A stretch of DNA of 64,000 nt from an uncultured Ruminococcus sp. (GCA_937926145.1 CALANW010000165.1:37233-101232), one strand, 5' to 3'. Shown: positions 1 to 9,314, numbered from the stretch's first letter. Notes: generated by a model from the letters alone, not told the origin. Numbers and translations: made by a program.

Positions 1-754
1 CCCCGACAGCCTGACCCTCGACATTTTCCGAAGCGTGAAGTCCGAGCCGAATTATCCTTATGCCGCTCTGCTCGAACATCTCCATTAGCTTCGCGCAAAG
101 CTCCGCTTCTTCATTGAACGGAACGGGGGCATATACCCCACTCTGATATAAGTCGGCAAGCTTAGTTCCGCCAAGTATCACAGTTGGGTATATCCGCACA
201 GTCGCAGGCAAAAGCTTTATCAGCTCCTCCGCGGTGCAGATATCGTCCTCGGGCGAAGCGCCGTAAAGTCCCGTCATCATCTGCAAGCCGAGTTCAAAGC
301 CGTACTCTTTTATAAGCTTTGAAGCGTTCCGAACATCGTCCGCAGTGTGTCCCCGATCGTTCATCGCAAGAATATCGTCACGCATCGACTGTGCGCCGAG
401 TTCTATCGCGGTGACATTATATTTCTTCAATATGTCAAGCACTTCGCAGTCGATCTTGTCGGGGCGGGTAGAAATTCTTATCCCGATAAGACCGTATTCC
501 TTTATAAAAGGCTGTGCGGCTTCGAGCAGGGAGATCATATATCCCCTTTCGACCGCCGTGAAGCTTCCGCCGAAAAATGCTATCTCCGTTTCGTGCGGAG
601 CTTTCAGCTTCGGGCAGGCTTCTTCGAGAATTTTTGTTACAGCGTCCGCATCGGGCGGTTCTTCCGTGCTGCTTATTGTGCGCTGATTGCAGAACGAGCA
701 GCAGTTCGGGCAGCCTTTATGCGGAATGAAGATCGAGATATTGCTATGCGTCAT
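1..754 (-). CDS. Radical SAM protein, Elp3-like (partial, 3' end outside window)
   Basis: The reading frame starts at an ATG that overlaps the rnc stop (ATGA) and stays open to the window edge, so the C-terminus is missing. About 251 residues are visible. The radical SAM cluster motif CX3CX2C is at Cys15, Cys19 and Cys22 (GCPNCCSFC), followed by a glycine-rich FFGGSFTA segment and a GIRISTRPDKID segment, as in the Elp3/YhcC-like branch of the superfamily. The family binds a 4Fe-4S cluster and cleaves S-adenosylmethionine. The substrate of this rnc-linked clostridial branch is unknown to me. It is the last visible gene of the operon running from the SpoU methyltransferase through topA and plsX. 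The radical SAM call is firm; the exact role is open. Confidence 0.85.
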   Translation of the reverse strand, partial: MTHSNISIFIPHKGCPNCCSFCNQRTISSTEEPPDADAVTKILEEACPKLKAPHETEIAFFGGSFTAVERGYMISLLEAAQPFIKEYGLIGIRISTRPDKIDCEVLDILKKYNVTAIELGAQSMRDDILAMNDRGHTADDVRNASKLIKEYGFELGLQMMTGLYGASPEDDICTAEELIKLLPATVRIYPTVILGGTKLADLYQSGVYAPVPFNEEAELCAKLMEMFEQSGIRIIRLGLHASENVEGQAVG

Positions 755-1437
755 ACCTTATAGCCCATAAGCTCGAGAGCCTCTTTCGCAGCCATCTGTT
801 CAGCCTGCTTTTTGCTGTGACCCTCGCCCGTTCCGATGACGTTCGAGTTGAGCATCACCTGAATTACGAACACACGGTTGTGGTCGGGACCCGTCTGTGA
901 TTTAAGATAGTATTCGACCTTTTCCTCGCGGTTGCGCTGGATAACTTCCTGCAAAATGGTCTTGTAGTCGCCGTTGGAACGGTTTCTGTACTTGTCGATA
1001 TCTTCGGGCATAAAGCCGAGAACGTACTTTCTCGCCTCATCAAGACCGCCGTCAAGAAAAACAGCCGCAATGACAGCTTCAAACGCATCGGAAACGATAG
1101 ACGGGCGTTCTCTGCCGCCGCTGTTTTCCTCGCCCTTGCCGAGAAGAATATGCTGACCGAGGTCTATCTTCTTTGAGAATTCAAAGAGCGCAGTTTCGCA
1201 GACGAGCGATGCTCTTATCTTCGTAAGGTCGCCCTCGGGGAGATGCTTGAAGTGCTTGAAAAGATACTCCGAAACGACTATCGAAAGCACACTGTCGCCG
1301 AGAAATTCAAGGCGCTCATTTGAGTTGCGCGAGTTCTTGAATTCGTTTGCGTAGCTTGAATGGGAAAGTGCCTCGTGAAGAAGCTCCTTGTCCTTGAATG
1401 TATATCCTATCTTTTTTTCAAACTCTGAAAAATCCAT
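751..1437 (-). CDS. rnc: Ribonuclease III
   Basis: Double-strand-specific endoribonuclease that processes rRNA precursors and structured mRNAs in the cytoplasm. The signature ERLEFLGDSV is at residues 41-50 with acidic metal ligands E44 and D48. The second acidic pair is in SDAFEAVIAAVFLDGG, and a double-stranded RNA binding domain fills the C-terminal third. I chose the ATG giving MDFSEFEKK because AAAGGG lies about 9 nt upstream; a longer frame exists but lacks support. Its 228 residues are normal for the family. It lies 71 bp after plsX. In many Firmicutes acpP sits between plsX and rnc, but there is no room for it here. Confidence 0.96.
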   Translation of the reverse strand: MDFSEFEKKIGYTFKDKELLHEALSHSSYANEFKNSRNSNERLEFLGDSVLSIVVSEYLFKHFKHLPEGDLTKIRASLVCETALFEFSKKIDLGQHILLGKGEENSGGRERPSIVSDAFEAVIAAVFLDGGLDEARKYVLGFMPEDIDKYRNRSNGDYKTILQEVIQRNREEKVEYYLKSQTGPDHNRVFVIQVMLNSNVIGTGEGHSKKQAEQMAAKEALELMGYKV

Positions 1438-1508
1438 TTTTGTGTATCCCTTTCCGATCGGACTTCGCATAAAAGTTCGACCTTTAGTTTGAAAATAAAT
1501 ATGTATTT

Positions 1509-2516
1509 TTATTCAGCCGAATCTGTTTTCAGCTTTTCTATCGAGCGTGAAATTTCGCCGATAACGTCACCCTCAACGCAGTTCTTCGCCTGACGGATAG
1601 CATTGTAAAAAGCGTTCGCGTCCGAGCTGCCGTGAGCCTTTATAACGGGCTTTGAAATACCCATAAGAACAGCGCCGCCGACTTCGGAATAGTCCATTTT
1701 TTTGCGGAATGCTGCGACCTGCTTTTTCATAAGCAGATATGCTATCTTTGAACCAAGGCTGCTCATGAACATACCCTTGAGCGTGTGTGCAAAGTATGAA
1801 CCCATACCCTCGTAAAGCTTGAGCGCAACATTGCCCGTGAATCCGTCCGAAACAGCGACCTGACAAACGCCGAGCGGAATATCACGCGCTTCGAGATTTC
1901 CGTAGAAATTTATTGGCGCTTTTTTGAGCATCGCATAGGCTTCCTTGTCCATTTCTCTGCCCTTTGTGTCCTCTGCGCCGACGTTGATAAGACCGACTTT
2001 CGGTGACTTCACGCCGAGAACTTTTTCCATATAGCAGCTTCCCATAATGCCGAACTGAACGAGCGCTTCGGGACGGCACTCAACATTTGCGCCTGCATCA
2101 ATGAGCATAATATAGCCATTGTCGGCAGGCATTATCGGAGCAAGTGCGGCTCTCTTTATGCCTTTAAGACGCTTTGCGATGAATGTTGCGCCGACAACGA
2201 GCGCACCCGTGCTGCCTGCGGAAACGAAAGCGTCACCCTCGCCATCTGAGAGCGCTTTAAGTCCGACAGCCATTGAACAGCCTGCGTGTTCCTTTAAAAT
2301 GGAAGTAGGCTCTTCGTGAATGTCGATGACCTCTTCCGTGTGCTTTATCGAAATTCGGTCGAGCGAAATATTGTTTGCGGCGGCAAAGCTTTTTATCTTG
2401 TTTTCATCACCCGTGAGGACAATGTCAACACCGAGCTTTTCAACAGCCATAGCCGCGCCCTTGATGACTTCGTCGGGTGAGTGATCTCCGCCGAATGCGT
2501 CAACGATTATCTTCAT
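1509..2516 (-). CDS. plsX: Phosphate acyltransferase PlsX
   Basis: Converts acyl-ACP to acyl-phosphate, the first committed step of phospholipid synthesis with PlsY/PlsC, at the membrane periphery. The N-terminus MKIIVDAFGGDHSP and the later segments STGALVVGA and SDGFTGNVALKL are characteristic, and 335 residues is the family length. The start overlaps the upstream YcxB-like gene by 17 bp, with AGGAG inside that gene, so translation is probably coupled. It lies in the operon topA-trmFO-ycxB-like x2-plsX-rnc. The usual fab genes and acpP do not follow it. Confidence 0.96.
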   Translation of the reverse strand: MKIIVDAFGGDHSPDEVIKGAAMAVEKLGVDIVLTGDENKIKSFAAANNISLDRISIKHTEEVIDIHEEPTSILKEHAGCSMAVGLKALSDGEGDAFVSAGSTGALVVGATFIAKRLKGIKRAALAPIMPADNGYIMLIDAGANVECRPEALVQFGIMGSCYMEKVLGVKSPKVGLINVGAEDTKGREMDKEAYAMLKKAPINFYGNLEARDIPLGVCQVAVSDGFTGNVALKLYEGMGSYFAHTLKGMFMSSLGSKIAYLLMKKQVAAFRKKMDYSEVGGAVLMGISKPVIKAHGSSDANAFYNAIRQAKNCVEGDVIGEISRSIEKLKTDSAE

Positions 2517-3009
2517 TGTTTTTTCTCCTCTTGATCTTCTCGTTTAAAAATTTGGTGAATCCGATATCTGTCTTTTCGCTTTTCGGAATAACATACTCCG
2601 TGCCGTTTTCCGTCCTGATGATGAAGTGACTTTTTGTGTCACGGTAGCTTTCCAGCTTTTCATAAGGAAAATAAGCCGCAAAGCTTTCTTCGCATACAAG
2701 AAAACCGTCCGTGTAAAACTCAAAGAGCCGTGTTTTTTCACCATTTTCGGAAAACGCTTTTTCAGCCGAGCGTTTTGTTCCCGAAAGCGAAAATATTCCC
2801 GACAAAAATGCCAGTCCCGATATTATCGTGATAAGAAAATATCCTGCGATCGCCGAAAGAACCGCTATAACGAATGAAATTACAGTTACCACAGTTTCAA
2901 GCCGAGCCGCCGACTTTTTTTCACATAATATCTCGTCAAGTCCATACTCCGTTTCAAGGCTGTAGACCGCAGGTGCGGCACTTTTGAGCTTTATTTCAAC
3001 TTTTCCCAT
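2500..3009 (-). CDS. YcxB-like membrane protein (second of a tandem pair)
   Basis: A 169-residue protein with a basic-acidic N-terminus, two hydrophobic segments around residues 42-75, and a C-terminal part that looks like the YcxB/PH-like fold (FYTDGFLVCEES, then FPYEKLESYRDTKSHFIIRT, then a YVIPKSE motif). The neighbouring 185-residue gene has the same plan (two membrane segments, a Y-x-x-I/L patch, then YLIPKGEL), so the two are probable paralogues. The function is unknown. It starts 11 bp after its paralogue and overlaps plsX, so it is co-transcribed with lipid and RNA-maturation genes. Confidence 0.75.
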   Translation of the reverse strand: MGKVEIKLKSAAPAVYSLETEYGLDEILCEKKSAARLETVVTVISFVIAVLSAIAGYFLITIISGLAFLSGIFSLSGTKRSAEKAFSENGEKTRLFEFYTDGFLVCEESFAAYFPYEKLESYRDTKSHFIIRTENGTEYVIPKSEKTDIGFTKFLNEKIKRRKNNEDNR

Positions 3010-3020
3010 AAGCCGCCTCC

Positions 3021-3578
3021 TTATATAGTCTTGACGTTGAATTTTCCGCCGAGCTTGTTTTCCATTACCGCGCGCAGGAGCTTTTTCTGTTCATCGGAAA
3101 GCTCCCCTTTCGGGATAAGATAAGTTTTTCCGTCATCGCGGAACAGCATAACTTCGAGCGTGTTCTCAACGCCCCGCACGATGCGTTCATAGCTTTCATT
3201 AACGCCCTCATATTCGCTTGAAAATGTGAAATGGTGGCGGTAAAAATTATATGTGCAGTTTCCGCTGCCGTTGGGAGCTTTGCGTACAGACCTGCTAACC
3301 TTTTGTGCATTCAGAAACATTTCAAGCGCGATAAGAAGTGCAAATACAACATACGAAACCGCAAGCATCGGCTGACCTGCCGCAATTGCAACAAGAACTA
3401 TCTGCAAAACGATAAGAACGGCAAGTATCGCGCCTATCACCGCAAAAATATAAGTTCCGCCGCTTTTGAAAAGCATCGTCTGTTCAAGCTGCTTGAAGTC
3501 CTTTTCGCCGCAGTTTACGGTAAAGCTAACGAGCGGTTCTTTGCCCTTGTCATCGGGAAAATCAAAGGAAACGTTCAT
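3021..3578 (-). CDS. YcxB-like membrane protein (first of a tandem pair)
   Basis: A 185-residue protein with two adjacent transmembrane helices (about residues 42-65 and 70-90) and a soluble C-terminal domain with the pattern YNFYRHHFTFSSE, then YERIVRGVENTLEVMLFRD, then YLIPKGELSDEQ. This is the arrangement of YcxB-like proteins, in which a PH-like domain follows a hairpin membrane anchor. No catalytic motif is visible. The start overlaps the trmFO stop by 4 bp (ATGA), so expression is tied to trmFO. The function is not known. Confidence 0.75.
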   Translation of the reverse strand: MNVSFDFPDDKGKEPLVSFTVNCGEKDFKQLEQTMLFKSGGTYIFAVIGAILAVLIVLQIVLVAIAAGQPMLAVSYVVFALLIALEMFLNAQKVSRSVRKAPNGSGNCTYNFYRHHFTFSSEYEGVNESYERIVRGVENTLEVMLFRDDGKTYLIPKGELSDEQKKLLRAVMENKLGGKFNVKTI

Positions 3579-4906
3579 CTCTGTTCCTCCATAGCCGCAT
3601 CGAACGCGTTCAGCGCTCTGTCTGCAATGACCTGATAGCGCTGCTGCTTGTCCTTTATTCGCTCGCCAATGTCGGGAAGGATACCCATATTTGCTCCCAT
3701 CGGCTGAAAATTTACAACGCTTTCATCGGATATATAAGCCGAAAGCGCACCGAGCATCGTTTCTCTCGGCAGCGAGAGCGACGGCTTTCCGAGAAGCTTT
3801 CGTGCAAGATTTTTTCCTGCGATGATACCGCTTGCGGCGGATTCCATATAACCCTCAACGCCCGTTATCTGACCCGCGAAGAAAATTCTTCCGTCGGAGC
3901 GGAGCGAAAAATCGCTGTTCAAAAGCTTAGGCGAGTTGAGGAACGAATTTCTGTGCATTACACCGTAGCGCAAAAACTCGGCATTTTCCAATCCGGGGAT
4001 AAGCGAGAATACACGCTTCTGCTCGCCGAATTTGAGATTAGTCTGGAAACCGACAATGTTGTACATCGTTCCCGAGCTGTTCTCTTTACGAAGCTGAACA
4101 ACGGCATACGGGCGCTTTCCCGTTACGGGATCGGTCAGTCCGACAGGCTTCATTGCACCAAAGCGCATCGTTTCTTCGCCGCGCTTTGCAAGAACTTCGA
4201 TCGGCATACAGCCCTCGTAAACGGTAAAGCTGTCGTTCTTGTTGTGAAGCTCCTGCGGACGGTCGAACTCATGGAGCGGAGCGGATTCCGCATTTATTAT
4301 TGCATTGTAAAATGTGAGGTATTCTTCCTTTGTGAACGGGCAGTTGATGTAATCATCGTCACCTCTGCCGTAGCGGGCGGCGAAAAACGCTCTGTTCATA
4401 TCGAGCGACTCAAAGGAAACTATCGGTGCGGCAGCATCGTAAAAACTGAGATATCCGCCGCACAATTCGCTTATGCTCTCGGCAAGTCCGTCCGAAGTGA
4501 GGGGGCCTGTCGCGATGATGACATTCCCCTCGGGTATCTCCGTAACTTCTTCGCTGTGGAGGGTGATATTTTCGTGCGACTTTATCTTCTCCGTCACAAG
4601 GTCGGAGAAAAGCTTTCTGTCGACCGCAAGCGCACCGCCTGCAGGGACAGCTGTTTCCTCTGCGCAGGGCACGGTGAGCGAACCCAAGCGGCGCATCTCC
4701 TCTTTGAGCAGACCTGCCGCCGAATTGACCCTTGAAGCTTTGAGCGAATTCGAGCAGACAAGCTCCGCAAAACCCTCATATTTATGCGCAGGAGAGAATT
4801 TTTTCGGCTTCATTTCGTAAAGGTCAACGTGTATGCCTGCCTCTGCAAGCTGCCACGCCGCCTCACAGCCTGCAAGACCTGCGCCGATAACTTTAACGTT
4901 ATTCAT
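3575..4906 (-). CDS. trmFO: tRNA (uracil-5-)-methyltransferase TrmFO, folate/FAD dependent
   Basis: Methylates U54 of the tRNA T-loop using methylenetetrahydrofolate and FAD. The FAD-binding GAGLAGCEAAWQLAEAG dinucleotide fold is at the N-terminus, followed by the family segments LYEMKPKKFSPAHK and LVCSNSLKA. Near the C-terminus are FAGQITGVEGYMESAASG and FQPMGANMG. Its 443 residues match the family. It follows topA by 29 bp with an AAGGA ribosome site. The topA-trmFO order is conserved across Firmicutes. Confidence 0.97.
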   Translation of the reverse strand: MNNVKVIGAGLAGCEAAWQLAEAGIHVDLYEMKPKKFSPAHKYEGFAELVCSNSLKASRVNSAAGLLKEEMRRLGSLTVPCAEETAVPAGGALAVDRKLFSDLVTEKIKSHENITLHSEEVTEIPEGNVIIATGPLTSDGLAESISELCGGYLSFYDAAAPIVSFESLDMNRAFFAARYGRGDDDYINCPFTKEEYLTFYNAIINAESAPLHEFDRPQELHNKNDSFTVYEGCMPIEVLAKRGEETMRFGAMKPVGLTDPVTGKRPYAVVQLRKENSSGTMYNIVGFQTNLKFGEQKRVFSLIPGLENAEFLRYGVMHRNSFLNSPKLLNSDFSLRSDGRIFFAGQITGVEGYMESAASGIIAGKNLARKLLGKPSLSLPRETMLGALSAYISDESVVNFQPMGANMGILPDIGERIKDKQQRYQVIADRALNAFDAAMEEQR

Positions 4907-4935
4907 ATTTTATTTATCCTTGAAAATCTTTGGAT

Positions 4936-7014
4936 TTATTTTTCCTTTTTGATCGCAACCTCGTAGCCGCAGCCTTCCTTTAAGCAGAAGAGCTTGCCGC
5001 CCTTTTTGAAGAGAGTTGTGCCGTCGTTGCACTTCGGACATTTATCGGAAACGGGGGTGTCCCAAGTCATAAAGTCGCAGTTCGGGTTATCCTCGCAGCC
5101 GAAATATTTCTTGCCCTTTTTGGACTTTTTCTGGAGTATCTTCTTGCCGCACTTAGGGCAAACGCCGCCCGTCGGCTTGATGATCTTCTTTGTATTCGTA
5201 CATTCTGGGAATCCCGAGCAGGCAAGGAACTTTCCGAACCTGCCTATCTTTATTACCATAGGCTTGCCGCAGACCTCGCAGACCTCGTCCGTTTCCTCGT
5301 CGGGGACTTTGATTCGCTTGCCGTCCATGTCGGTCTCAGCCTTTTTGAGCGTTGCATCGAAATCGTCGTAGAAATCGTGCAAAGTCTGTACCCAGTCAGC
5401 TTCGCCCGTTTCGACCTTATCGAGGTTGCTTTCCATATTCGCCGTAAATTTCGTATCAACTATATGCTTGAAGTGGTCTTTCATGACCTGAGTTGTTACT
5501 ATGCCAAGACCCGTGGGTTTAAGCTGCTTTCCGTCACGCTCGACATAGAAGCGGTTGGTGATAGTCGAGATAGTCGGAGCATAGGTCGACGGTCTGCCGA
5601 TGCCGTTTTCTTCAAGTGCCTTGATGAGCGTTGCTTCGGTATATCTTGCAGGCGGCTGTGTGAAGTGCTGGTTGCCCTCGATAGCTTTAAGCTTGAGCTT
5701 GTCGCCCTTTTCGATAACGGGAAGGACCTTGTTTTCCTCGTCGTCCTTTGTTTCCTCATAGAGAACGGTGAAACCGTCAAACTTTACCGAGAAGCCCGTT
5801 GCCTTGAATGTGCAGCCGTTTGCATCGATAGCGGCGGAAACCGTATCGAGCGAAGCGCTCTCCATCTGGCTCGCGATGAAGCGTTCCCAAATAAGACGGT
5901 AAAGCTTGAACTGCTCGGGAGTAAGGCTGTCTTTTATCTTTGCAGGAGTAAGCTCGGGCATAGATGGACGGATAGCTTCGTGCGCGTCCTGAGCGCCTGC
6001 TTTGGTCTTATATATCTTCGGTGTTGAGGGGACGTACTTTTTGCCGTAGACCTCCTCGATATATTTATATGCGGAAGCGCGCGCTTCGTCAGAAATTCTA
6101 AGGCTGTCGGTTCTCATATATGTGATAAGACCGACTGCGCCCATATTTTCGATTTCAACACCCTCATAAAGTGTCTGCGCCGTTTTCATCGTTTTAGCAG
6201 CGGCAAAGCCAAGCTTCTTTGAAGCCTCCTGCTGCATTGTCGAAGTCGTGAACGGAGGTGCAGGCGACTTTCTGCGGACGGATTTCTTGACCTCGGTGAC
6301 GATGTAGTCAGCGCCCTCAACACGGGCAAGTATCGCATCGGCTTCTTCCTTGGAGTGAAGCTCGGTCTTTTTGCCGTCGATGCCGTAGAACGAAGCTGCG
6401 AACTGCTTTTTCGAGGACGGAGCGGTCATTTTCGTATCGATAGACCAGTATTCCTCGGGCTTGAAGTTTTCGATCTGCTTTTCTCTGTCAACAACAAGCG
6501 AAACAGCGACCGACTGAACACGTCCTGCGGAAAGTCCGCGGCGGACTTTTTTCCAAAGGAACGGCGAAAGCTTGTAACCAACGATACGGTCGAGGATACG
6601 GCGAGCCTGCTGTGCATTGACAAGGTCAATGTCGATGCTGCGCGGGTGTGCCATACCATTGGTAACTCCCGTTTTTGTGATCTCGTTGAAAGTTACTCGG
6701 TCATTTGCGTCCATAGGCAGTCCGAGCATCTGCGCCAAGTGCCATGAAATGGCTTCTCCCTCGCGGTCAGGGTCCGTTGCGAGATAGACGAAATCAGCCT
6801 TTTTCGCTTCGTCCTTTAAGCTTGCGATAAGCTCCTCTTTGCCTTTTATATCGGTATAAACGGGTTTGAAATCATTGTCAACATCAACGCTGAGCTTTGA
6901 TTTCGGCAGGTCACGGACGTGACCCATTGAAGCAACGACCTCATAGCCGCTGCCGAGATATTTTTTTATAGTTTTAGCCTTTGCGGGTGACTCCACAATA
7001 ACAAGCTTTGACAT
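4936..7014 (-). CDS. topA: DNA topoisomerase I
   Basis: Type IA topoisomerase that relaxes negative supercoils. The TOPRIM domain starts with VESPAKAKT and has DPDREGE at 81-87. The catalytic tyrosine is Y299 in GLITYMRTDS. After the core, three C-terminal four-cysteine zinc modules are visible (CEVCGKP...CSGFPEC, CPKCGKK...CEDNPNC, CPKCNDG...CLKEGC). The length of 692 residues is normal. It lies 33 bp after dprA in a conserved dprA-topA-trmFO string. Confidence 0.98.
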   Translation of the reverse strand: MSKLVIVESPAKAKTIKKYLGSGYEVVASMGHVRDLPKSKLSVDVDNDFKPVYTDIKGKEELIASLKDEAKKADFVYLATDPDREGEAISWHLAQMLGLPMDANDRVTFNEITKTGVTNGMAHPRSIDIDLVNAQQARRILDRIVGYKLSPFLWKKVRRGLSAGRVQSVAVSLVVDREKQIENFKPEEYWSIDTKMTAPSSKKQFAASFYGIDGKKTELHSKEEADAILARVEGADYIVTEVKKSVRRKSPAPPFTTSTMQQEASKKLGFAAAKTMKTAQTLYEGVEIENMGAVGLITYMRTDSLRISDEARASAYKYIEEVYGKKYVPSTPKIYKTKAGAQDAHEAIRPSMPELTPAKIKDSLTPEQFKLYRLIWERFIASQMESASLDTVSAAIDANGCTFKATGFSVKFDGFTVLYEETKDDEENKVLPVIEKGDKLKLKAIEGNQHFTQPPARYTEATLIKALEENGIGRPSTYAPTISTITNRFYVERDGKQLKPTGLGIVTTQVMKDHFKHIVDTKFTANMESNLDKVETGEADWVQTLHDFYDDFDATLKKAETDMDGKRIKVPDEETDEVCEVCGKPMVIKIGRFGKFLACSGFPECTNTKKIIKPTGGVCPKCGKKILQKKSKKGKKYFGCEDNPNCDFMTWDTPVSDKCPKCNDGTTLFKKGGKLFCLKEGCGYEVAIKKEK

Positions 7015-7047
7015 TTATATCGTAACTCCTTTCGGAAAATCATCAGT

Positions 7048-8292
7048 TCAAAGGGCAAAATAATCCTGCCCCGTTTCGGAATAAACAGCGCCGTCAATTT
7101 CAAGGTCTGTGATAAGCATAAGCACCTCGGAAATTTCAAGACCGCTCTTTTCTGCGACCTCATCGGGCGAAATACCGTTTTCGGCACTTTTTATGATACC
7201 ATAAATGACACCCGAACTGCCCTCGGGTCTGTATATTTCTTCGTTTTCCGCCTTGTCGGCTGGAATTTCGGTATGCTTTGGCGGTTTTGACGTTTTAGGC
7301 TTCTTCGGCTGTTTGGGTTCATAGGTTTTGACCTGCGGAATCGGCGGAACAGCATCGCCAAGCTTTGCCGTATCGGAAATGCTGTCTTTTACAGGCTTAT
7401 GACTGTAGTTCTCGAAATATTCGCACGGGATATCGTGTTCATAGAGAAGCGGTATCGCTCCGTCACGGATAAGCGACTTGTTGCCGTCATACCTCGGGTC
7501 GAAAATATCGTGCGGAGGTATCACCCAAAGGTCGCGCCCCTGCGAAACGGTATTTGAAGCCGTGCTGAGCGAGCCGCTTCGTTCCGATGCCTCGATAACG
7601 ACAGTTCCAAGCGAAATACCAGAGAGTATTCGGTTTCGCATAGGAAAATTAAAGCGGTTCGCGCTCGAATTCGGGAAGTATTCGGACAGAAACAGACCAT
7701 TTGCAGCTATCTCATCAATATATTGGCTGTTCTCGGCAGGATATTCATATCCTATGCCTGCGCCGAGGACGGCTATAGTTTTGCCGCCCGAGCGAACAGC
7801 GGAAAGATGCGCGGTTATATCCGTTCCGACAGCAAATCCGCTTGCCACGACGATACCCGACTTCACGAGAGCCGAGCATATCTTTTTTGCTGTATTTTTT
7901 GAATATTCAGAGGGATTTCTTGCTCCGACGACCGCAACAATAACATCGGACGCGAGCAGATCGATCTCACCCTTATAAAAAAGCAGAACGGGCGGGTCGT
8001 ATATTCCCCTCAGTTTTGGCGGATAATCGGTGTCGTTGAAACCGACTATTCCGATATTATGACCGAAGCAGTAGGAAATTATTTCACGAAGCTGCTTTGC
8101 GGTCGTGTTTTCTGCGGCTCTTAACTCCTGCTGTGTAAAAATTCCCTGCGGACGCTCAAAAGCAATAGCTTTGTAGAGCGCATCGAGCGAGCCGAAATGC
8201 TGTTCAAGCTCCCATATCCTTGCTTTTCCCACGCCGAAGCAGGATACGATATACAGCAGCTTTATTATCTCATCACGAAAGATATCGCTCAT
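7048..8292 (-). CDS. dprA: DNA-processing protein DprA
   Basis: Single-strand DNA binding protein that loads RecA on incoming DNA during transformation. The N-terminal region has a helix-hairpin-helix-like part (RIWELEQHFGSLDALYKAI). The Rossmann core has VGARNPSEYS, SGFAVGTDITAH and VLGAGIGYEYPAEN. A proline/lysine-rich linker leads to a C-terminal winged-helix domain (SPDEVAEKSGLEISEVLMLITDLEI). I chose the ATG at 8292, which overlaps the upstream stop as ATGA and has GGGAG 8 nt before it. A GTG five codons earlier is the alternative. Nothing in the window shows whether the cell is competent. Confidence 0.95.
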   Translation of the reverse strand: MSDIFRDEIIKLLYIVSCFGVGKARIWELEQHFGSLDALYKAIAFERPQGIFTQQELRAAENTTAKQLREIISYCFGHNIGIVGFNDTDYPPKLRGIYDPPVLLFYKGEIDLLASDVIVAVVGARNPSEYSKNTAKKICSALVKSGIVVASGFAVGTDITAHLSAVRSGGKTIAVLGAGIGYEYPAENSQYIDEIAANGLFLSEYFPNSSANRFNFPMRNRILSGISLGTVVIEASERSGSLSTASNTVSQGRDLWVIPPHDIFDPRYDGNKSLIRDGAIPLLYEHDIPCEYFENYSHKPVKDSISDTAKLGDAVPPIPQVKTYEPKQPKKPKTSKPPKHTEIPADKAENEEIYRPEGSSGVIYGIIKSAENGISPDEVAEKSGLEISEVLMLITDLEIDGAVYSETGQDYFAL

Positions 8293-9074
8293 TTCGTCAG
8301 CTCCCACATTATTATCGAAGCGGCAGTTGCGGCGTTGAGCGAATTCACGTTGCCGTTCATGTGTATGGTGAGCTTTTTATCGCATCTGCTGACAGTTTCA
8401 CGGGAAAGTCCGTTGCCCTCGTTTCCGATAAGCACGGCTGCGCCGTTTTTGAACGAGCAGTCAGTGAGAGAAAGTGCGTCCGAATCAATTACGGAAGCAA
8501 AGGTTTCGATACCCTTGCTTTTAAGTGCCGAGAACATTTCGTCCTCGCCGGCGTTGGCTATCTTCATTCGGAAAAGGCTGCCCATAGTCGAGCGCACCGT
8601 TTTAGGGTTATAAATATCACAGCAGTTCACGGCTATAATCCCGTCAACACCCATAGCGTCAGCTGTTCTGATAATTGTACCCATATTTCCGGGGTCTTGG
8701 AGCTGTACAAGCACGGCGTACTTTCCGCGTTCTTTCACAAGCTCGTCGGCGGATATGCTTTTCTGCACTTTGCAGGCTGCAAAAATACCCTGCGTTCCCT
8801 GTGTTTGAGCGAGCGAAGAAGCGAGATCATCGGGGACGATGATAATTTTTCCGCATTTTTCTTCAAGCTTTTCAAGCAGTTCGGGGAACTTTTCCGAAGA
8901 CGTTTCCGAAGCTATAACAAAGCTCATTTCCGCATTTTCCATTGCCGCATCTTCGACAAGTCTTACGCCCTCAAGCGGAAACAGACCATACTCGCTGCGA
9001 TATTTTTTGTTTGAAGCAATCTTCTTGAAAAGCTTTATTTTATCGTTTTCCTTTGAAGCAATAAACTGTCGCAA
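8289..9074 (-). CDS. SpoU-family RNA 2'-O-methyltransferase (TrmH/RlmB-like)
   Basis: SPOUT-fold RNA ribose methyltransferase. The three SpoU motifs are clear: QDPGNMGTIIRTADA, then IGNEGNGLS, then NGNVNSLNAATAASI at the C-terminus. The N-terminal RNA-binding substrate domain (KYRSEYGLFPLEGVRLVEDA) fits 23S rRNA methyltransferases of the YsgA/RlmB group. The target nucleotide cannot be told from sequence. The start is a TTG, supported by a full GGAGG 9 nt upstream. It begins the operon that continues into dprA. Its leader contains a 118-bp foldback repeat. Confidence 0.93.
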   Translation of the reverse strand: MRQFIASKENDKIKLFKKIASNKKYRSEYGLFPLEGVRLVEDAAMENAEMSFVIASETSSEKFPELLEKLEEKCGKIIIVPDDLASSLAQTQGTQGIFAACKVQKSISADELVKERGKYAVLVQLQDPGNMGTIIRTADAMGVDGIIAVNCCDIYNPKTVRSTMGSLFRMKIANAGEDEMFSALKSKGIETFASVIDSDALSLTDCSFKNGAAVLIGNEGNGLSRETVSRCDKKLTIHMNGNVNSLNAATAASIIMWELTK

Positions 9075-9102
9075 CGCTATGTTCCTCCTTTTTTCGTGTG
9101 TA

Positions 9103-9220
9103 ATACTAATTTTTAATCAAAATGTAGACAAAAAATCGGCGCAAAACCCATATAAAGCTGTTACAACAGCTACGAGCTTTTGCTTGATTTTTTGTACACT
9201 TTCAGTTTAAAAATTAGTAT
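9103..9220. repeat. Foldback element family 1, copy A (118 bp)
   Basis: Perfect 14-bp terminal inverted repeats (ATACTAATTTTTAA and its complement) enclose an imperfect palindrome with inner arms around GTAGACAAAAAATC and GATTTTTTGTACAC. The reverse complement of copy B at 59945-60061 differs at only a few positions, plus one 1-bp indel. It sits between the rplT terminator and the ribosome site of the SpoU methyltransferase gene and has no coding potential. It looks like a MITE-like sequence. Confidence 0.85.
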
Positions 9221-9263
9221 AAAAATGCGGTTTGTTCACAGTTTTCTCAAAATCATAAAAATC

Positions 9264-9298
9264 GCAAAAAGTCAGAAGGAAAAATTTCACTTCTGACC
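9264..9298 (-). terminator. Intrinsic terminator of the infC-rpmI-rplT operon
   Basis: On the minus strand an 8-bp perfect stem (GTCAGAAG/CTTCTGAC) is followed by TTTTTGCG. It lies 17 bp past the rplT stop. Confidence 0.85.
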
Positions 9299-9314
9299 TT
9301 ATAAGCGTTTTTAA

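Noticed and set aside
3953..4735. Long plus-strand frame opposite trmFO
   Set aside because: Shadow frame from codon bias; trmFO is full length and conserved.
8293..8307. GTG start extending dprA by five codons
   Set aside because: The ATG at 8292 has GGGAG at proper spacing and an ATGA overlap.
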